DNA of 64,000 bases from Bacteroidaceae bacterium (GTDB lineage Bacteria > Bacteroidota > Bacteroidia > Bacteroidales > Bacteroidaceae): the NCBI GenBank assembly GCA_017555585.1, contig JAFZGA010000011.1, forward strand, positions 45,735 to 109,734, read 5' to 3'. Below are positions 1 through 8,710 of the stretch, piece after piece (position 1 is the first letter of the stretch; each line of letters opens with the position of its first letter). The notes beneath the pieces were generated by a model that was not told where the DNA came from, did not search any database, and worked only from the letters and a program-made list of their open reading frames with translations. Both the position numbers and the translations under genes were made by a program.

Positions 1-840
1 CCAATTATGGTTTCAGCTTCGGCAGTGTTGCTTTTCAAGAAACTTTTCGGAAAAAACACAATACTTAATGTTTCTGATTTATGGCCCGGTTCGGCTGTAG
101 AGCTCGGATATGTGCGTAAAGGTAGCCTCTTTTTCAAGGTCCTCTCTTTTCTTGAACGTTTCATATATAGGAATGCTGATTCTGTTATGGGGCAGTCGAG
201 TGAAATTATAGAACATGTATGCGGTATGTTTCCTGGCAAGCGTACATTCCTGTACCGCAATCTCCAGCCTGTTGCAGATGTTCCGGTTGTTGCACGCAAG
301 AGAAACGCTAAGCTGAAAATTGTGTATGCCGGTCTGTTCGGTGTTGCTCAAGATATGCTCTCCTTGTTGAAGGCTGTTGATTTCAAGGCACTTGATGTTG
401 AAATGCATCTTTACGGTGGCGGAAATCAGATGGACAAGATACTCTCATACATTAAATCCGGTGACAAGAATATCTATTATCACGGTTATGTGTCTAAACA
501 GGAAATGAATGAGGAACTGAAAAAGTATGATCTGTCGATAATACCTCTTGCAGCGCCCATATATGGTGCTGTTCCTTCAAAAATATTTGATTTGTTGCCT
601 GCCGGAATCCCTATTCTTTTCAGTGGTGAAGGCGAGGGAGCGCGTATTGTAAAGGAATATGGGTTTGGCCTTGTTTCCAGATATGGTGATTATGCAGCGT
701 TGGAAAATAATATAAAGGCCTTTGCGGGGATGTCGATGGAAGAGTATTCCGGTTATTCAACAAATTGTCTTGTCGCTGCGTCCGATTCCTTCTCTTTCTC
801 CAAGCAGATGGCGCGCTTCTGCGAATTTCTTGGAAAGTGA
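1..840 (+). CDS. Glycosyltransferase family 4, 5'-truncated by window edge
   Basis: The frame is open from base 1 (Pro-Ile-Met), so the gene starts outside the window and the Met at 7 is probably internal. The visible 279 residues look like the C-terminal two thirds of a GT-B, GT4 (WbuB-like) transferase: LNVSDLWPGSAVELG early on, a Rossmann-like stretch from KIVYAGLFG, then the GT4 donor-site region PSKIFDLLPAGIPILFSGEGEGA. It would transfer a nucleotide-activated sugar in surface polysaccharide synthesis at the cytoplasmic face of the inner membrane; the sugar cannot be told. It converges on hemW with only 36 bases between the stops, which contain a weak 6-bp hairpin (841-864). Confidence 0.85.
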   Translation, partial: PIMVSASAVLLFKKLFGKNTILNVSDLWPGSAVELGYVRKGSLFFKVLSFLERFIYRNADSVMGQSSEIIEHVCGMFPGKRTFLYRNLQPVADVPVVARKRNAKLKIVYAGLFGVAQDMLSLLKAVDFKALDVEMHLYGGGNQMDKILSYIKSGDKNIYYHGYVSKQEMNEELKKYDLSIIPLAAPIYGAVPSKIFDLLPAGIPILFSGEGEGARIVKEYGFGLVSRYGDYAALENNIKAFAGMSMEEYSGYSTNCLVAASDSFSFSKQMARFCEFLGK

Positions 841-876
841 CAAGGTGGTTTGTATAGTACCTTGTAATCCTCTCCG

Positions 877-2007
877 TCATTCCGCGTATATCAGGTCTCT
901 TATTACAGCATCGCTGATGAAAATGCCTTTCTCGGTAAGTGACAGGCTGTCGCCCTCTTTTTTGAGGTTACCACATTCCATATGGCTCTGTGCTGCAGCA
1001 AGCATGTAGACGTTGAGTTTTTCGCTGAATTTCTCATTCATCCATTTGAGCGGTATGCCGTCAGCGGTACGCAGTCGGGTGAGTATTGTGTCGTTGTAAC
1101 GCTCTTCCTCGCTGAGCTGCTCTATCTCATAGTTGCGTTTTCCGCTTTCCATTCCTTTGATATACTCTTTGATGTCGGCGATGTTCCATTCGCGTGATTT
1201 ACCATTGTAGGAATGTGCTGCCGCTCCACAGCCGATGTATATGGTGTCGTTCCAATAGCTGCTGTTGTGGCGGCTTTCGTATCCGGGCATGGCGAAGTTC
1301 GAAATTTCGTAATGTCGGTAGCCGGCCTCCTTCATCCTTTTTATGAGCATCTGGAATTGCTCTACATTCTCCTCTTCGCTCAACTCGTCGAAATCACCGC
1401 GTTGCAGCGCACGGTGTAGCGGTGTATCCTCCTCATACATCAGGTTATATGCCGACAGGTGTTCGGGCTGTAGTGCTATTGCGCTTTCAAGGTCGTGCTG
1501 CCAACTTTCGGCAGTAGAGCCGGGTAAGGCAAACATAAGGTCAATGCTTATATTCCTGTATCCGGCAGCGCGTGCGTTCCTGACGGCCTGGCGTGCCTTC
1601 TCGGCATCGTGCCTGCGTCCTAGTCGCTTCAGTTGCGTGTCGTCAAAACTCTGTACTCCCATGCTTATCCTGTTGAATGGCAGTGCACGCAACTTTTCAA
1701 GGAACTCCTCGCTCAAGTCGTCCGGGTTGCACTCTATGGTGACTTCTGCATCGTTGCATACGCTGTAGTTGGCATATATTGTGCTGCATATCCTTTGCAG
1801 GAGCTCCATTGGCAGGGTCGATGGTGTTCCGCCACCAAAGTATATGGTTCTGATCTGTTCGTCCCCGGCATATCCCTTGCGTATTTCAAGCTCTTTGCAT
1901 ACTGCGTTTGCATACTCCTCCTTTATATTATATAAGGTGGACGAATAGAAAGCGCAATAGTTGCATCGCTGTCTACAAAAGGGTATATGTACGTATATTC
2001 CTGCCAT
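877..2007 (-). CDS. hemW: Radical SAM protein HemW (heme chaperone; HemN-like)
   Basis: 376 residues, the usual HemW length. The N-terminus YVHIPFCRQRCNYCAFYS carries the radical-SAM CxxxCxxC at C11, C15 and C18, without the extra CxC cysteine of true HemN. A GGGTPS motif and the HemN C-terminal domain (about 290-370) follow. Family members bind a 4Fe-4S cluster and SAM and are thought to deliver heme to respiratory proteins; many are mis-annotated as oxygen-independent coproporphyrinogen oxidase. A TATCTTTG box sits 20 bases upstream of the ATG, so the leader is very short. Confidence 0.93.
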   Translation of the reverse strand: MAGIYVHIPFCRQRCNYCAFYSSTLYNIKEEYANAVCKELEIRKGYAGDEQIRTIYFGGGTPSTLPMELLQRICSTIYANYSVCNDAEVTIECNPDDLSEEFLEKLRALPFNRISMGVQSFDDTQLKRLGRRHDAEKARQAVRNARAAGYRNISIDLMFALPGSTAESWQHDLESAIALQPEHLSAYNLMYEEDTPLHRALQRGDFDELSEEENVEQFQMLIKRMKEAGYRHYEISNFAMPGYESRHNSSYWNDTIYIGCGAAAHSYNGKSREWNIADIKEYIKGMESGKRNYEIEQLSEEERYNDTILTRLRTADGIPLKWMNEKFSEKLNVYMLAAAQSHMECGNLKKEGDSLSLTEKGIFISDAVIRDLIYAE

Positions 2008-2026
2008 TTTGTGTTAAATTATGCTA

Positions 2027-2034
2027 CAAAGATA
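2027..2034 (-). promoter_or_regulatory. -7 promoter box of hemW
   Basis: Reads TATCTTTG on the minus strand, a full match to the Bacteroidetes -7 consensus TAnnTTTG, 20 bases before the hemW ATG. No convincing TTTG -33 box was seen. Confidence 0.6.
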
Positions 2035-2236
2035 GCTTTTTTTCTTATTAAGTTAAAAAAGTTCTCTTTTCCATTTGCTTTTGTTTCCAAAAATTCCTAC
2101 ATTGCCAACAGATTTGAAACTTTAACTAACCACAAGGAATTGGAGTCGATGATGATGCAGGTAAAGACTGTCGTTAATGATGATGATTATTTGTTTTTTT
2201 ACTGGCTCTCTCTTCCTTATTTAAAACAAAAATAAT

Positions 2237-4390
2237 ATGAAAACTTATCAAACCAACGAAATCAAGAACATTGCAATCGTAGGATGTTCCGGCTCTGGAA
2301 AAACCACTCTCACAGAGGCTATGCTCTATGAGGGTGGAATTATCAAACGTAGAGGTACAATTGAGGCAAAGAACACCGTTAGTGACTACTTCCCTGTAGA
2401 GCAGGAGTATGGCTATTCGGTGTTTTCGACTGTATTCCAGATAGAGCAGGCAGGCAAGAAGCTCAATCTTATCGATTGTCCGGGTTCTGATGACTTTGCA
2501 GGAAGTATGGTCAGCGCTATGACAGTTGCCGATTTGGCTATTATGGTCATCAACGGCCAGTATGGTGTCGAGGTAGGTACACAGAACTGCTATCGCTATG
2601 TAAAGAAGATGAAGAAGCCTATGATGTTCGTGGTTAACCAGGTTGACAACGAGAAGTGCGACTATGACACCATCATAGAGCAGTTGCAGTCAATTTATGG
2701 CTCTAAGGTTGTTCCTGTGCAGTATCCTTTGAACGCAGGTCCAGGTTTCAGCACAATCATCGACGTTCTGTTGATGAAGAAACTTACCTATACAGGCGAA
2801 GGCCAGCCACCTCTCGTGGAGGATATTCCTGCCGGTGAGTTTGAAAAGGCTAAGGCTCTGCATATGGAGCTTGTTGAAAAGGCTGCCGAGAACGAAGAGG
2901 GCTTGATGGACAAGTTCTTTGAGTCGGAAGAGTTGACTACAGACGAGATCCGTAAGGGTGCACGTCTTGGTCTTGAGACTGACAGCGTATATCCTGTTCT
3001 TTGCTGTTCTGCATCAACAGATGTTGCTGTAAGCCGTCTGCTCGAGTTCCTTGCAAATGTTGCTCCTGAGATCACTGACATGCCACAGCCTGTAAACGCT
3101 GAAGGTGAGACTGTTCCTTACAACAGTGATGCTCCTACATCAATCTTCTTCTATAAGACATCTGTTGAACCACATATCGGTGAGGTGAACTACTTCAAGG
3201 TGATGAGCGGTACATTGAAGGCCGGCGATGACTTGGTAAATGCTGACCGTGGCTCAAAGGAGCGTATTGCACAGTTGTTCTGCAGTGCAGGTGCAAACCG
3301 TGTTGCTGTTGAGGAATTGAAGGCCGGTGACCTTGGCTGTACAGTGAAATTGAAGGATATCAAGATTGGAAATACCCTTAATGCAAAGGATGCCAACAAC
3401 AGATTCGCTCTTGTCAAATATCCTGCATCGAAATATTCACGTGCCATCAAGCCTGTAAATGAATCGGAAATCGAGAAGATGATGCAGGTTCTTAACCGTA
3501 TGCACGAGGAGGATCCTACATGGCGCATCGAGCAGTCTAAGGAACTTCGTCAGACTATCGTTTACGGTCAGGGTGAGTTCCACTTGCGTACATTGAAATG
3601 GCGTCTTGAACATGTCGAGAAAGTACAGGTTAAATATGAGGAGCCAAAGATTCCTTATCGCGAGACTATCACAAAGGCTGCACGTGCCGACTATCGTCAC
3701 AAGAAGCAGTCGGGTGGTGCCGGCCAGTTCGGTGAGGTGCACATGATTGTTGAACCTTATGAGGAGGGCAAGCCATTGCAGGAGGTTTACCGTTTCGGTG
3801 GCCAGGAGTTCAAGATCAATGCTAAGGGTGTTGAAGAGGTTACACTCGATTGGGGCGGTAAGCTCGTGTTTGTCAATAGTATTGTCGGTGGTAGTATCGA
3901 TGCACGCTTTATGCCTGCTATTCTCAAGGGTGTAATGGAGCGTATGGAGCGTGGTCCGTTGACCGGTTCTTATGCACGCGATGTACGCGTTATCGTGTAC
4001 GACGGTAAGATGCACCCGGTTGACTCAAATGAACTTTCGTTCATGTTGGCAGGACGTAATGCCTTCAGTGCTGCATTCCGCGAGGCAGGTCCAAAGATTC
4101 TTGAACCTGTTTACGATGTTGAGGTGTTTGTGCCATCGGACAAGATGGGTGATGTAATGAGTGATATCCAGGGCCGTCGTGGTATGATTATGGGTATGGA
4201 GAGCGAGAACGGTTATGAGAAGCTTGCTGCAAAAGTTCCTTTGAAAGAGATGGCTTCTTATTCTACAACATTGAGTTCTCTAACCGGTGGCCGTGCTTCG
4301 TTCATCATGTCGCCTTCGACATACGAACTTGTTCCTGGTGATGTCCAGAACAAACTTGTTGAAGAACTTGCAGTCAAGGACGAGGAATAA
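2237..4390 (+). CDS. EF-G paralogue (EF-G2 type) with degenerate GTPase motifs
   Basis: 717 residues with the full EF-G domain order: G domain about 8-280, domain II about 300-395, domains III-V to the end (GQFGEVHM, GSYARDVRV, GRRGMIMGM). The P-loop is GCSGSGKT (16-23). The G3 motif reads DCPGSDDF, with Ser84 where canonical EF-G has the catalytic His of DTPGH, and G4 is NQVD (134-137) rather than NKxD. Switch I is also unlike canonical EF-G. Bacteroides carry a second EF-G reported to support translocation without GTP hydrolysis and to be needed for gut colonisation; this gene looks like that type. It stands alone, followed by a strong terminator. I saw no clear promoter box in the 229 bases upstream. 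Confidence 0.9.
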   Translation: MKTYQTNEIKNIAIVGCSGSGKTTLTEAMLYEGGIIKRRGTIEAKNTVSDYFPVEQEYGYSVFSTVFQIEQAGKKLNLIDCPGSDDFAGSMVSAMTVADLAIMVINGQYGVEVGTQNCYRYVKKMKKPMMFVVNQVDNEKCDYDTIIEQLQSIYGSKVVPVQYPLNAGPGFSTIIDVLLMKKLTYTGEGQPPLVEDIPAGEFEKAKALHMELVEKAAENEEGLMDKFFESEELTTDEIRKGARLGLETDSVYPVLCCSASTDVAVSRLLEFLANVAPEITDMPQPVNAEGETVPYNSDAPTSIFFYKTSVEPHIGEVNYFKVMSGTLKAGDDLVNADRGSKERIAQLFCSAGANRVAVEELKAGDLGCTVKLKDIKIGNTLNAKDANNRFALVKYPASKYSRAIKPVNESEIEKMMQVLNRMHEEDPTWRIEQSKELRQTIVYGQGEFHLRTLKWRLEHVEKVQVKYEEPKIPYRETITKAARADYRHKKQSGGAGQFGEVHMIVEPYEEGKPLQEVYRFGGQEFKINAKGVEEVTLDWGGKLVFVNSIVGGSIDARFMPAILKGVMERMERGPLTGSYARDVRVIVYDGKMHPVDSNELSFMLAGRNAFSAAFREAGPKILEPVYDVEVFVPSDKMGDVMSDIQGRRGMIMGMESENGYEKLAAKVPLKEMASYSTTLSSLTGGRASFIMSPSTYELVPGDVQNKLVEELAVKDEE

Positions 4391-4410
4391 ATCGATCCGT
4401 TGAATATATG

Positions 4411-4449
4411 AACAGGACAGAGCGCGCTCTGTCCTGTTTGTTTTTTTTT
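4411..4449 (+). terminator. Rho-independent terminator of the EF-G paralogue gene
   Basis: A 28-base perfect palindrome (AACAGGACAGAGCG and its complement, 4411-4438) runs straight into a T tract (4437-4449), 20 bases after the stop codon. Confidence 0.9.
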
Positions 4450-4758
4450 ATAGGCTTAAGTATCTTCCTGTTGCTATGCTATCAGTAGATTGGAATATTT
4501 GGATTTCTCTTCGCTGAGTCCCGGAGAGATTGCGAAAGTAATGGGTAAATAGGGTTATGACGTAGCTGCTCCTATACATAAAACCGATACACATCTGTTC
4601 TCTCTTTTTTTGTAAAAGAAATTCTGTTTTTAACATGTTGTGCGCTTTAATTTGGAATTAAGTTGCTAAAATAGTAATTAAAATTTTACTATTTGTTAAT
4701 TAAAAGAAAATTCGGGATAAAATATTGCTGTAAATTATGTAACATTTCAAGTAGTGAT
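4450..4758. other. Intergenic stretch, no gene supported
   Basis: About 310 bases between the terminator and the rprX promoter. The end is very AT-rich. A 30-codon open frame at 4460-4552 (+) ending in LSPGEIAKVMGK hints at a helix-turn-helix scrap but has no start codon. The 62-residue minus-strand frame at 4448-4636 resembles no family I know. Confidence 0.4.
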
Positions 4759-4766
4759 TATATTTG
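4759..4766 (+). promoter_or_regulatory. -7 promoter box of rprX-rprY
   Basis: TATATTTG matches TAnnTTTG and lies 46 bases before the kinase ATG in an AT-rich intergenic region. Confidence 0.6.
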
Positions 4767-4811
4767 TAGAAAACAACGGAATATCAGCACGTTAGTAAAT
4801 ATTATTGTTAC

Positions 4812-6344
4812 ATGAAAAAGAATGCAATATTGGTAGTGGGGGTTGTCATGGGTGTATGCTGTTTTGCATTGCTGTTTATGCAGGTATCATACATCGAGGC
4901 TATGGTCGGAATGCGAAAAGGGCATTTCGAAGAGGGAGTGAGACGTGCTCTTTATCAGGTGGCATATGATCTTGAGCTTGATGAGATGCGTGAGTATCTC
5001 TCCAAGGATGTGCGTCGTGACATTCTCCGTGGTCAACTGCACGACGACGGTATCAGGTTCGAGCATAGCTATGTCACATCATCCGAAACCGGTGATGTTG
5101 TGTCGAAATTTGAGTTCAAGACATTTGTGCTTAATCCTCCGCACTTTGATAACAAGGCGTTGGGAGCAGGCAAGAACCTCTCTGTAGAGGAGGCGCAAAG
5201 AGTGGCGCTTGATGTGTTGCGCATGCGATACAAGTATCAGCGTGCAGTTCTCGACGAGGTGATATATAATATGCTGTATCAGGCAAGCGAGAAGCCGTTG
5301 AAGAGCCGAATCGACTTTACCATGCTCGACAAAGCGATAAAAGCGGAGCTTGAAAACAACGGCATTGATATGCCTTACCACTTCAGAGTGTTGGCAGGCG
5401 GTACGGGCGAAGTGTACCGTTGTCCCGATTTCTCGGCAGACAAAAAGGGTGTCGTATATTCCGAAATGCTATTCAAGAATGACCCGCCTACACGCACGGC
5501 GTTGCTTGAAATCACTTTTCCTCAAAAAGTGTTGAACAATTATATTTACGGTTCGGTTAAATTTATGCTTCCTTCCATGTTGTTTACATTAGTTTTGTTA
5601 ATAACCTTTGTTATAACATTATACATGGTTGTAAGACATAAAAAGTTTACAAAAATGAAGAATGACTTCATAAATAATATGACTCACGAGTTCAAGACAC
5701 CGATATCGACGATATCGCTTGCGGCTCAGATGTTACAGGACCAGTCGGTGGCGAAGTCGCCTGAAATGTTCGGTAAACTGTCAGGAGTTATATCTAGCGA
5801 GACAAAGAGACTGCGCTTTCAGGTCGATAAGGTGTTGCAGATGTCGATGTTCGACGACAAGAACACAGCTTCGCTTAAGATGAAGGAACTTGATGCCAAT
5901 GAGCTTCTGTCAGGTATCATCAATACCTTTGCCGTTAAAGTAGAGCAGAATGGAGGTGCTATTACAGCGAATCTTGATGCGAACGATCCGTTCATATATG
6001 TCGATGAAATGCACTTTACCAATGTGGTGTTCAATATCATGGATAATGCCATGAAGTATAAGCGCAGTGATGTTCCGTTGTCGTTGGAGGTTACAACAAA
6101 GAATACCGGAAGTAATTTTGTTCTCTCGATAAAGGACAATGGAATTGGTATAAGCAAGGATAACCTGAAAAAAATATTTGATAAATTCTACCGTGTACAC
6201 ACGGGTAACGTTCACGATGTCAAAGGATTCGGCCTTGGTTTGGCATACGTCAAGCAGATGGTCAAGGCACATCGTGGCTCAATACGCGCCGAGAGTGAAT
6301 TGGGCGTGGGAACAACATTTATAATTGTATTACCTTTAAAATAA
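4812..6344 (+). CDS. rprX: Sensor histidine kinase, RprX-like
   Basis: 510 residues. A first membrane segment lies at about 5-27, then a periplasmic region of about 220 residues and a second membrane segment at about 253-275 (LPSMLFTLVLLITFVITLYMV). The cytoplasmic HisKA domain has the H-box NMTHEFKTPIS with phospho-acceptor His292. The HATPase domain has the N box (NIMDNAMKYK), G1 (DNGIGIS) and G2 (GFGLGLAYVK). It is followed after 7 bases by an OmpR-type regulator, so the two form an operon. The size and the regulator sequence fit the RprX/RprY pair of Bacteroides fragilis; the signal sensed cannot be read from the sequence. Confidence 0.88.
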   Translation: MKKNAILVVGVVMGVCCFALLFMQVSYIEAMVGMRKGHFEEGVRRALYQVAYDLELDEMREYLSKDVRRDILRGQLHDDGIRFEHSYVTSSETGDVVSKFEFKTFVLNPPHFDNKALGAGKNLSVEEAQRVALDVLRMRYKYQRAVLDEVIYNMLYQASEKPLKSRIDFTMLDKAIKAELENNGIDMPYHFRVLAGGTGEVYRCPDFSADKKGVVYSEMLFKNDPPTRTALLEITFPQKVLNNYIYGSVKFMLPSMLFTLVLLITFVITLYMVVRHKKFTKMKNDFINNMTHEFKTPISTISLAAQMLQDQSVAKSPEMFGKLSGVISSETKRLRFQVDKVLQMSMFDDKNTASLKMKELDANELLSGIINTFAVKVEQNGGAITANLDANDPFIYVDEMHFTNVVFNIMDNAMKYKRSDVPLSLEVTTKNTGSNFVLSIKDNGIGISKDNLKKIFDKFYRVHTGNVHDVKGFGLGLAYVKQMVKAHRGSIRAESELGVGTTFIIVLPLK

Positions 6345-6351
6345 TTGACTT

Positions 6352-7053
6352 ATGGAAGAGAAACAGAGAATTTTGCTATGTGAAGATGATGAGAACCTGG
6401 GTATGTTGTTGCGTGAATACCTTCAAGCGAAAGGTTACTACGCAGAACTCTGTCCCGACGGCGATGCCGGATATAAAGCGTTCCAGAAAGAAAACTTCGA
6501 TATTTGCGTACTTGATGTGATGATGCCTATAAAGGACGGCTTTACTTTGGCTCAGGAGATTCGTCAGGTGAATCCGGATATTCCTATCATATTTTTGACT
6601 GCAAAGACACTGAATGAGGATATTCTTGAAGGATTCAAGATTGGTGCTGATGACTATATTACCAAGCCGTTCAGTATGGAGGTACTTGTTGTGCGCATCG
6701 AGACTGTGTTACGTCGCGTGTGTGGCAAGAAGAATAAGGAGAATACCTTGTACAAGATAGGTCGTTTCCAGTTCGATACACAGAAGCAGCTGCTTACAAT
6801 CGATGACCAGCAGACAAAGTTGACAACAAAAGAGTCTGAGTTGTTGAGTTTGCTTTGCGCTCACCAGAATGAGATTCTTCAGCGCGATTATGCACTGAAG
6901 ACTGTATGGACCGACGATAATTACTTCAATGCTCGTAGTATGGACGTTTATATAACCAAGCTCCGTAAGCATTTGAAGGCCGACGATAGCATTGAAATCA
7001 TAAATATCCACGGTAAGGGATATAAGCTCATCGCTCCCGCTGCAGAAGCGTGA
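6352..7053 (+). CDS. rprY: OmpR/PhoB-family response regulator, RprY-like
   Basis: 233 residues. The receiver domain (about 5-120) has the acidic pair D12/D13, phospho-acceptor Asp55 (CVLDVMMP), Thr83 and Lys105 (YITKPFS). The C-terminal winged helix (about 135-228) is of the OmpR/PhoB type (TTKESELLSLL, then RSMDVYITKLRKHL). It is the cognate partner of the kinase 7 bases upstream. Its start (ILLCEDDENLGMLLREYLQ) is what I remember of RprY. A long inverted repeat ends the operon. Confidence 0.93.
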   Translation: MEEKQRILLCEDDENLGMLLREYLQAKGYYAELCPDGDAGYKAFQKENFDICVLDVMMPIKDGFTLAQEIRQVNPDIPIIFLTAKTLNEDILEGFKIGADDYITKPFSMEVLVVRIETVLRRVCGKKNKENTLYKIGRFQFDTQKQLLTIDDQQTKLTTKESELLSLLCAHQNEILQRDYALKTVWTDDNYFNARSMDVYITKLRKHLKADDSIEIINIHGKGYKLIAPAAEA

Positions 7054-7063
7054 TGAGTATACA

Positions 7064-7112
7064 TTCTACAACAAAGGGGCTGACCATAATAGTCAGCCCC
7101 TTTGTTGTAGAA
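7064..7112. terminator. Bidirectional terminator between rprY and a convergent small gene
   Basis: Perfect 21-bp inverted repeat (7064-7084 with 7092-7112) around a 7-base loop, ending in TTCTACAACAAAGG and its complement. It begins 10 bases after the rprY stop and ends 14 bases before the convergent minus-strand stop. The A/T-rich stem base may replace a separate U tract on both strands. Confidence 0.75.
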
Positions 7113-7126
7113 CTTGTAATCAGGAA

Positions 7127-7309
7127 TTATTCCTCCTCAAGAACCTTCTTGCTTGCTGCAATATAGGTTATCAAGCCTGCAACCATCAGTGCTACAGAAC
7201 CCAAGTTTACAAAATTCATATTGTTCCAGCCCAAGAAGTGGCTAAGGATAACAAGGATAGCGCCAATGATGAAGATGACGATTCCTGCGATTTTGATTTT
7301 GCTTGCCAT
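7127..7309 (-). CDS. Small two-helix membrane protein, function unknown
   Basis: 60 residues: MASKIK, then two hydrophobic helices (about 7-26 and 34-52) and a charged end KKVLEEE. The Lys/Glu-rich ends, membrane helices and placement before its own terminator make it a believable gene. Short proteins of this look are common in Bacteroidales, but I cannot name a family. A weak -7-like box (TTTCTTTG on the minus strand, one mismatch) lies about 40 bases upstream. Confidence 0.78.
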   Translation of the reverse strand: MASKIKIAGIVIFIIGAILVILSHFLGWNNMNFVNLGSVALMVAGLITYIAASKKVLEEE

Positions 7310-7495
7310 AATAAGTATATGTGTTTAGATTATATTCTTTCTGCAAAGAAACACATAATTATTTAGAGAACGAAATTTTTTTATCAAAAACTATTTGTTT
7401 TTAATCATATTGTTGCCGTCGGATGTGATTTATTATTCTGAATATACCGAAAAAAGTGATTGTTTTTAAGTTAAGGTTAAATGCTTTATAAAATA

Positions 7496-7527
7496 TTTGG
7501 CAGTTTTGAAAAATATTCATATCTTTG
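7496..7527 (+). promoter_or_regulatory. Promoter of the rpsF-rpsR-rplI operon
   Basis: Both boxes are clear: -33 TTTG (7496-7499), a 20-base spacer and -7 TATCTTTG (7520-7527). The start codon follows 48 bases downstream. Confidence 0.8.
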
Positions 7528-7575
7528 CACCCGCGTTTAGTAAAAACGATTGTTTAACCTATTTATTAATTAAAA

Positions 7576-7917
7576 ATGAATCAATACGAAACCGTTTTCA
7601 TTTTAACTCCCGTTTTGTCTGATGCTCAGATGAAGGAAGCGGTAGAGAAGTTCAAAGGCATTCTCACTGCTGAAGGAGCTGAGATTGTTAATGAAGAAAA
7701 CTGGGGCCTTAAGAAACTTGCTTACCCCATCGAGAAGAAGACAACAGGCTTCTATGTAATGTTCGAATTCAACGCAGAGCCTAAGGTAATCTCAAAGTTG
7801 GAGCTACAGTATCGTCGCGACGAGCGCGTTATCCGCTCTTTGGTTGTAAAATTGGACAAGTATGCTGCTGAGTATGCTGCCAAGAGAAGAAATTTAAAAG
7901 GTAATAAGGAGAATTAA
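7576..7917 (+). CDS. rpsF: 30S ribosomal protein S6 (bS6)
   Basis: 113 residues. It begins [15 protein letters not shown] and keeps the S6 ferredoxin-like core ([21 protein letters not shown]-like [15 protein letters not shown]). S6 binds S18 on the platform of the 30S subunit. It is first in the rpsF-rpsR-rplI operon, with only 2 bases before rpsR. Confidence 0.96.
   Translation: MNQYETVFILTPVLSDAQMKEAVEKFKGILTAEGAEIVNEENWGLKKLAYPIEKKTTGFYVMFEFNAEPKVISKLELQYRRDERVIRSLVVKLDKYAAEYAAKRRNLKGNKEN
7906..7911 (+). promoter_or_regulatory. Strong Shine-Dalgarno before rpsR
   Basis: AAGGAG, 8 bases before the rpsR ATG and overlapping the end of rpsF. Most genes in this window lack such a site. In Bacteroidetes the anti-SD is reported to be sequestered by bS21, bS18 and bS6, and strong SDs before bS18 or bS21 genes are proposed to be autoregulatory. 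Confidence 0.7.
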
Positions 7918-7919
7918 TT

Positions 7920-8189
7920 ATGGCACAGACACCTTCAGAAATCAGATATTTGACACCTCCTACCGTTGATGTCAAAAAGAAGAAATATTGCCGTTTCAAA
8001 AAGAACGGTATCAAGTATATCGACTACAAGGATCCCGAATTCTTGAAGAAGTTCTTGAACGAGCAGGGTAAGTTGTTGCCCCGTCGCATCACAGGTACTT
8101 CATTGAAGTTCCAGCGCCGTATCGCTCAGGCTGTTAAGCGTGCACGCCACTTGGCTTTGCTGCCTTTTGTTACTGACATGATGAAATAA
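7920..8189 (+). CDS. rpsR: 30S ribosomal protein S18 (bS18)
   Basis: 89 residues. The C-terminal two thirds is the classic S18 core: [15 protein letters not shown], then [32 protein letters not shown]. It pairs with S6 in the 30S platform next to the 3' end of 16S rRNA. It is preceded by a strong SD, rare in this window, which suggests control of its own translation. Confidence 0.97.
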   Translation: MAQTPSEIRYLTPPTVDVKKKKYCRFKKNGIKYIDYKDPEFLKKFLNEQGKLLPRRITGTSLKFQRRIAQAVKRARHLALLPFVTDMMK

Positions 8190-8190
8190 T

Positions 8191-8196
8191 AGGAGG
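8191..8196 (+). promoter_or_regulatory. Strong Shine-Dalgarno before rplI
   Basis: AGGAGG, a perfect anti-SD complement, 7 bases before the rplI ATG and directly after the rpsR stop. Confidence 0.7.
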
Positions 8197-8203
8197 AATA
8201 ATT

Positions 8204-8650
8204 ATGGAGCTTATATTGAAAGAAGATGTAATCAACTTGGGTTACAAAGACGATATCGTTAAGGTAAAGGACGGTTATGGCCGTAATTATTTGATCCCTA
8301 CAGGTAAGGCAGTTATCGCTACAGAGTCTGCAAAGAAGGTGCTTGCTGAGAACTTGCGTCAGCGCGCTCACAAGTTGGCTAAGATTAAGGCAGATGCTGA
8401 GGAACTTGCTAAGAAGATGGAGGGTATCTCTCTTACTATTGCTACTAAGGTTAGCGCAACAGGTGTTATCTACGGTTCGGTAGGTGCTATCCAGATCGCT
8501 GAGGAGCTTGCAAAGCTTGGTTTTGAGATCGACCGTAAGATCATCGCTGTTGAGGCTGCTAAGGAGGTTGGTTCTTATACTGCTACTGTTAGACTTCACA
8601 AGGAAGTTGCAGTTAAGATCGCTTACACTGTTGTAGCTGAGGCTGAATAA
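8204..8650 (+). CDS. rplI: 50S ribosomal protein L9 (bL9)
   Basis: 148 residues, normal length. It starts MELILKEDVINLGYKDDIVKVK and has the L9 N-terminal motif GYGRNYLIPTGKA, a long connecting helix (about 40-75) and a C-terminal domain ending in the alternating strand ATVRLHKEVAVKIAYTVV. It is last in the rpsF-rpsR-rplI operon and followed by a strong terminator. Confidence 0.97.
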   Translation: MELILKEDVINLGYKDDIVKVKDGYGRNYLIPTGKAVIATESAKKVLAENLRQRAHKLAKIKADAEELAKKMEGISLTIATKVSATGVIYGSVGAIQIAEELAKLGFEIDRKIIAVEAAKEVGSYTATVRLHKEVAVKIAYTVVAEAE

Positions 8651-8673
8651 TCTTTAATATAGATTATATACAT

Positions 8674-8710
8674 AAAACACGAGCAAACTTTGTTTGCTCG
8701 TGTTTTTTTT
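8674..8710 (+). terminator. Rho-independent terminator after rplI
   Basis: 15-bp stem AAAACACGAGCAAAC (8674-8688) with its complement (8692-8706), a 3-base loop and a run of T to 8710. Confidence 0.92.

Noticed and set aside
1987-2235. 82-residue plus-strand frame before the EF-G paralogue
   Set aside because: It starts inside hemW on the opposite strand and crosses its promoter; composition is unlike a protein.
4448-4636. 62-residue minus-strand protein
   Set aside because: No start context or family, and it begins in the T tract of a terminator.
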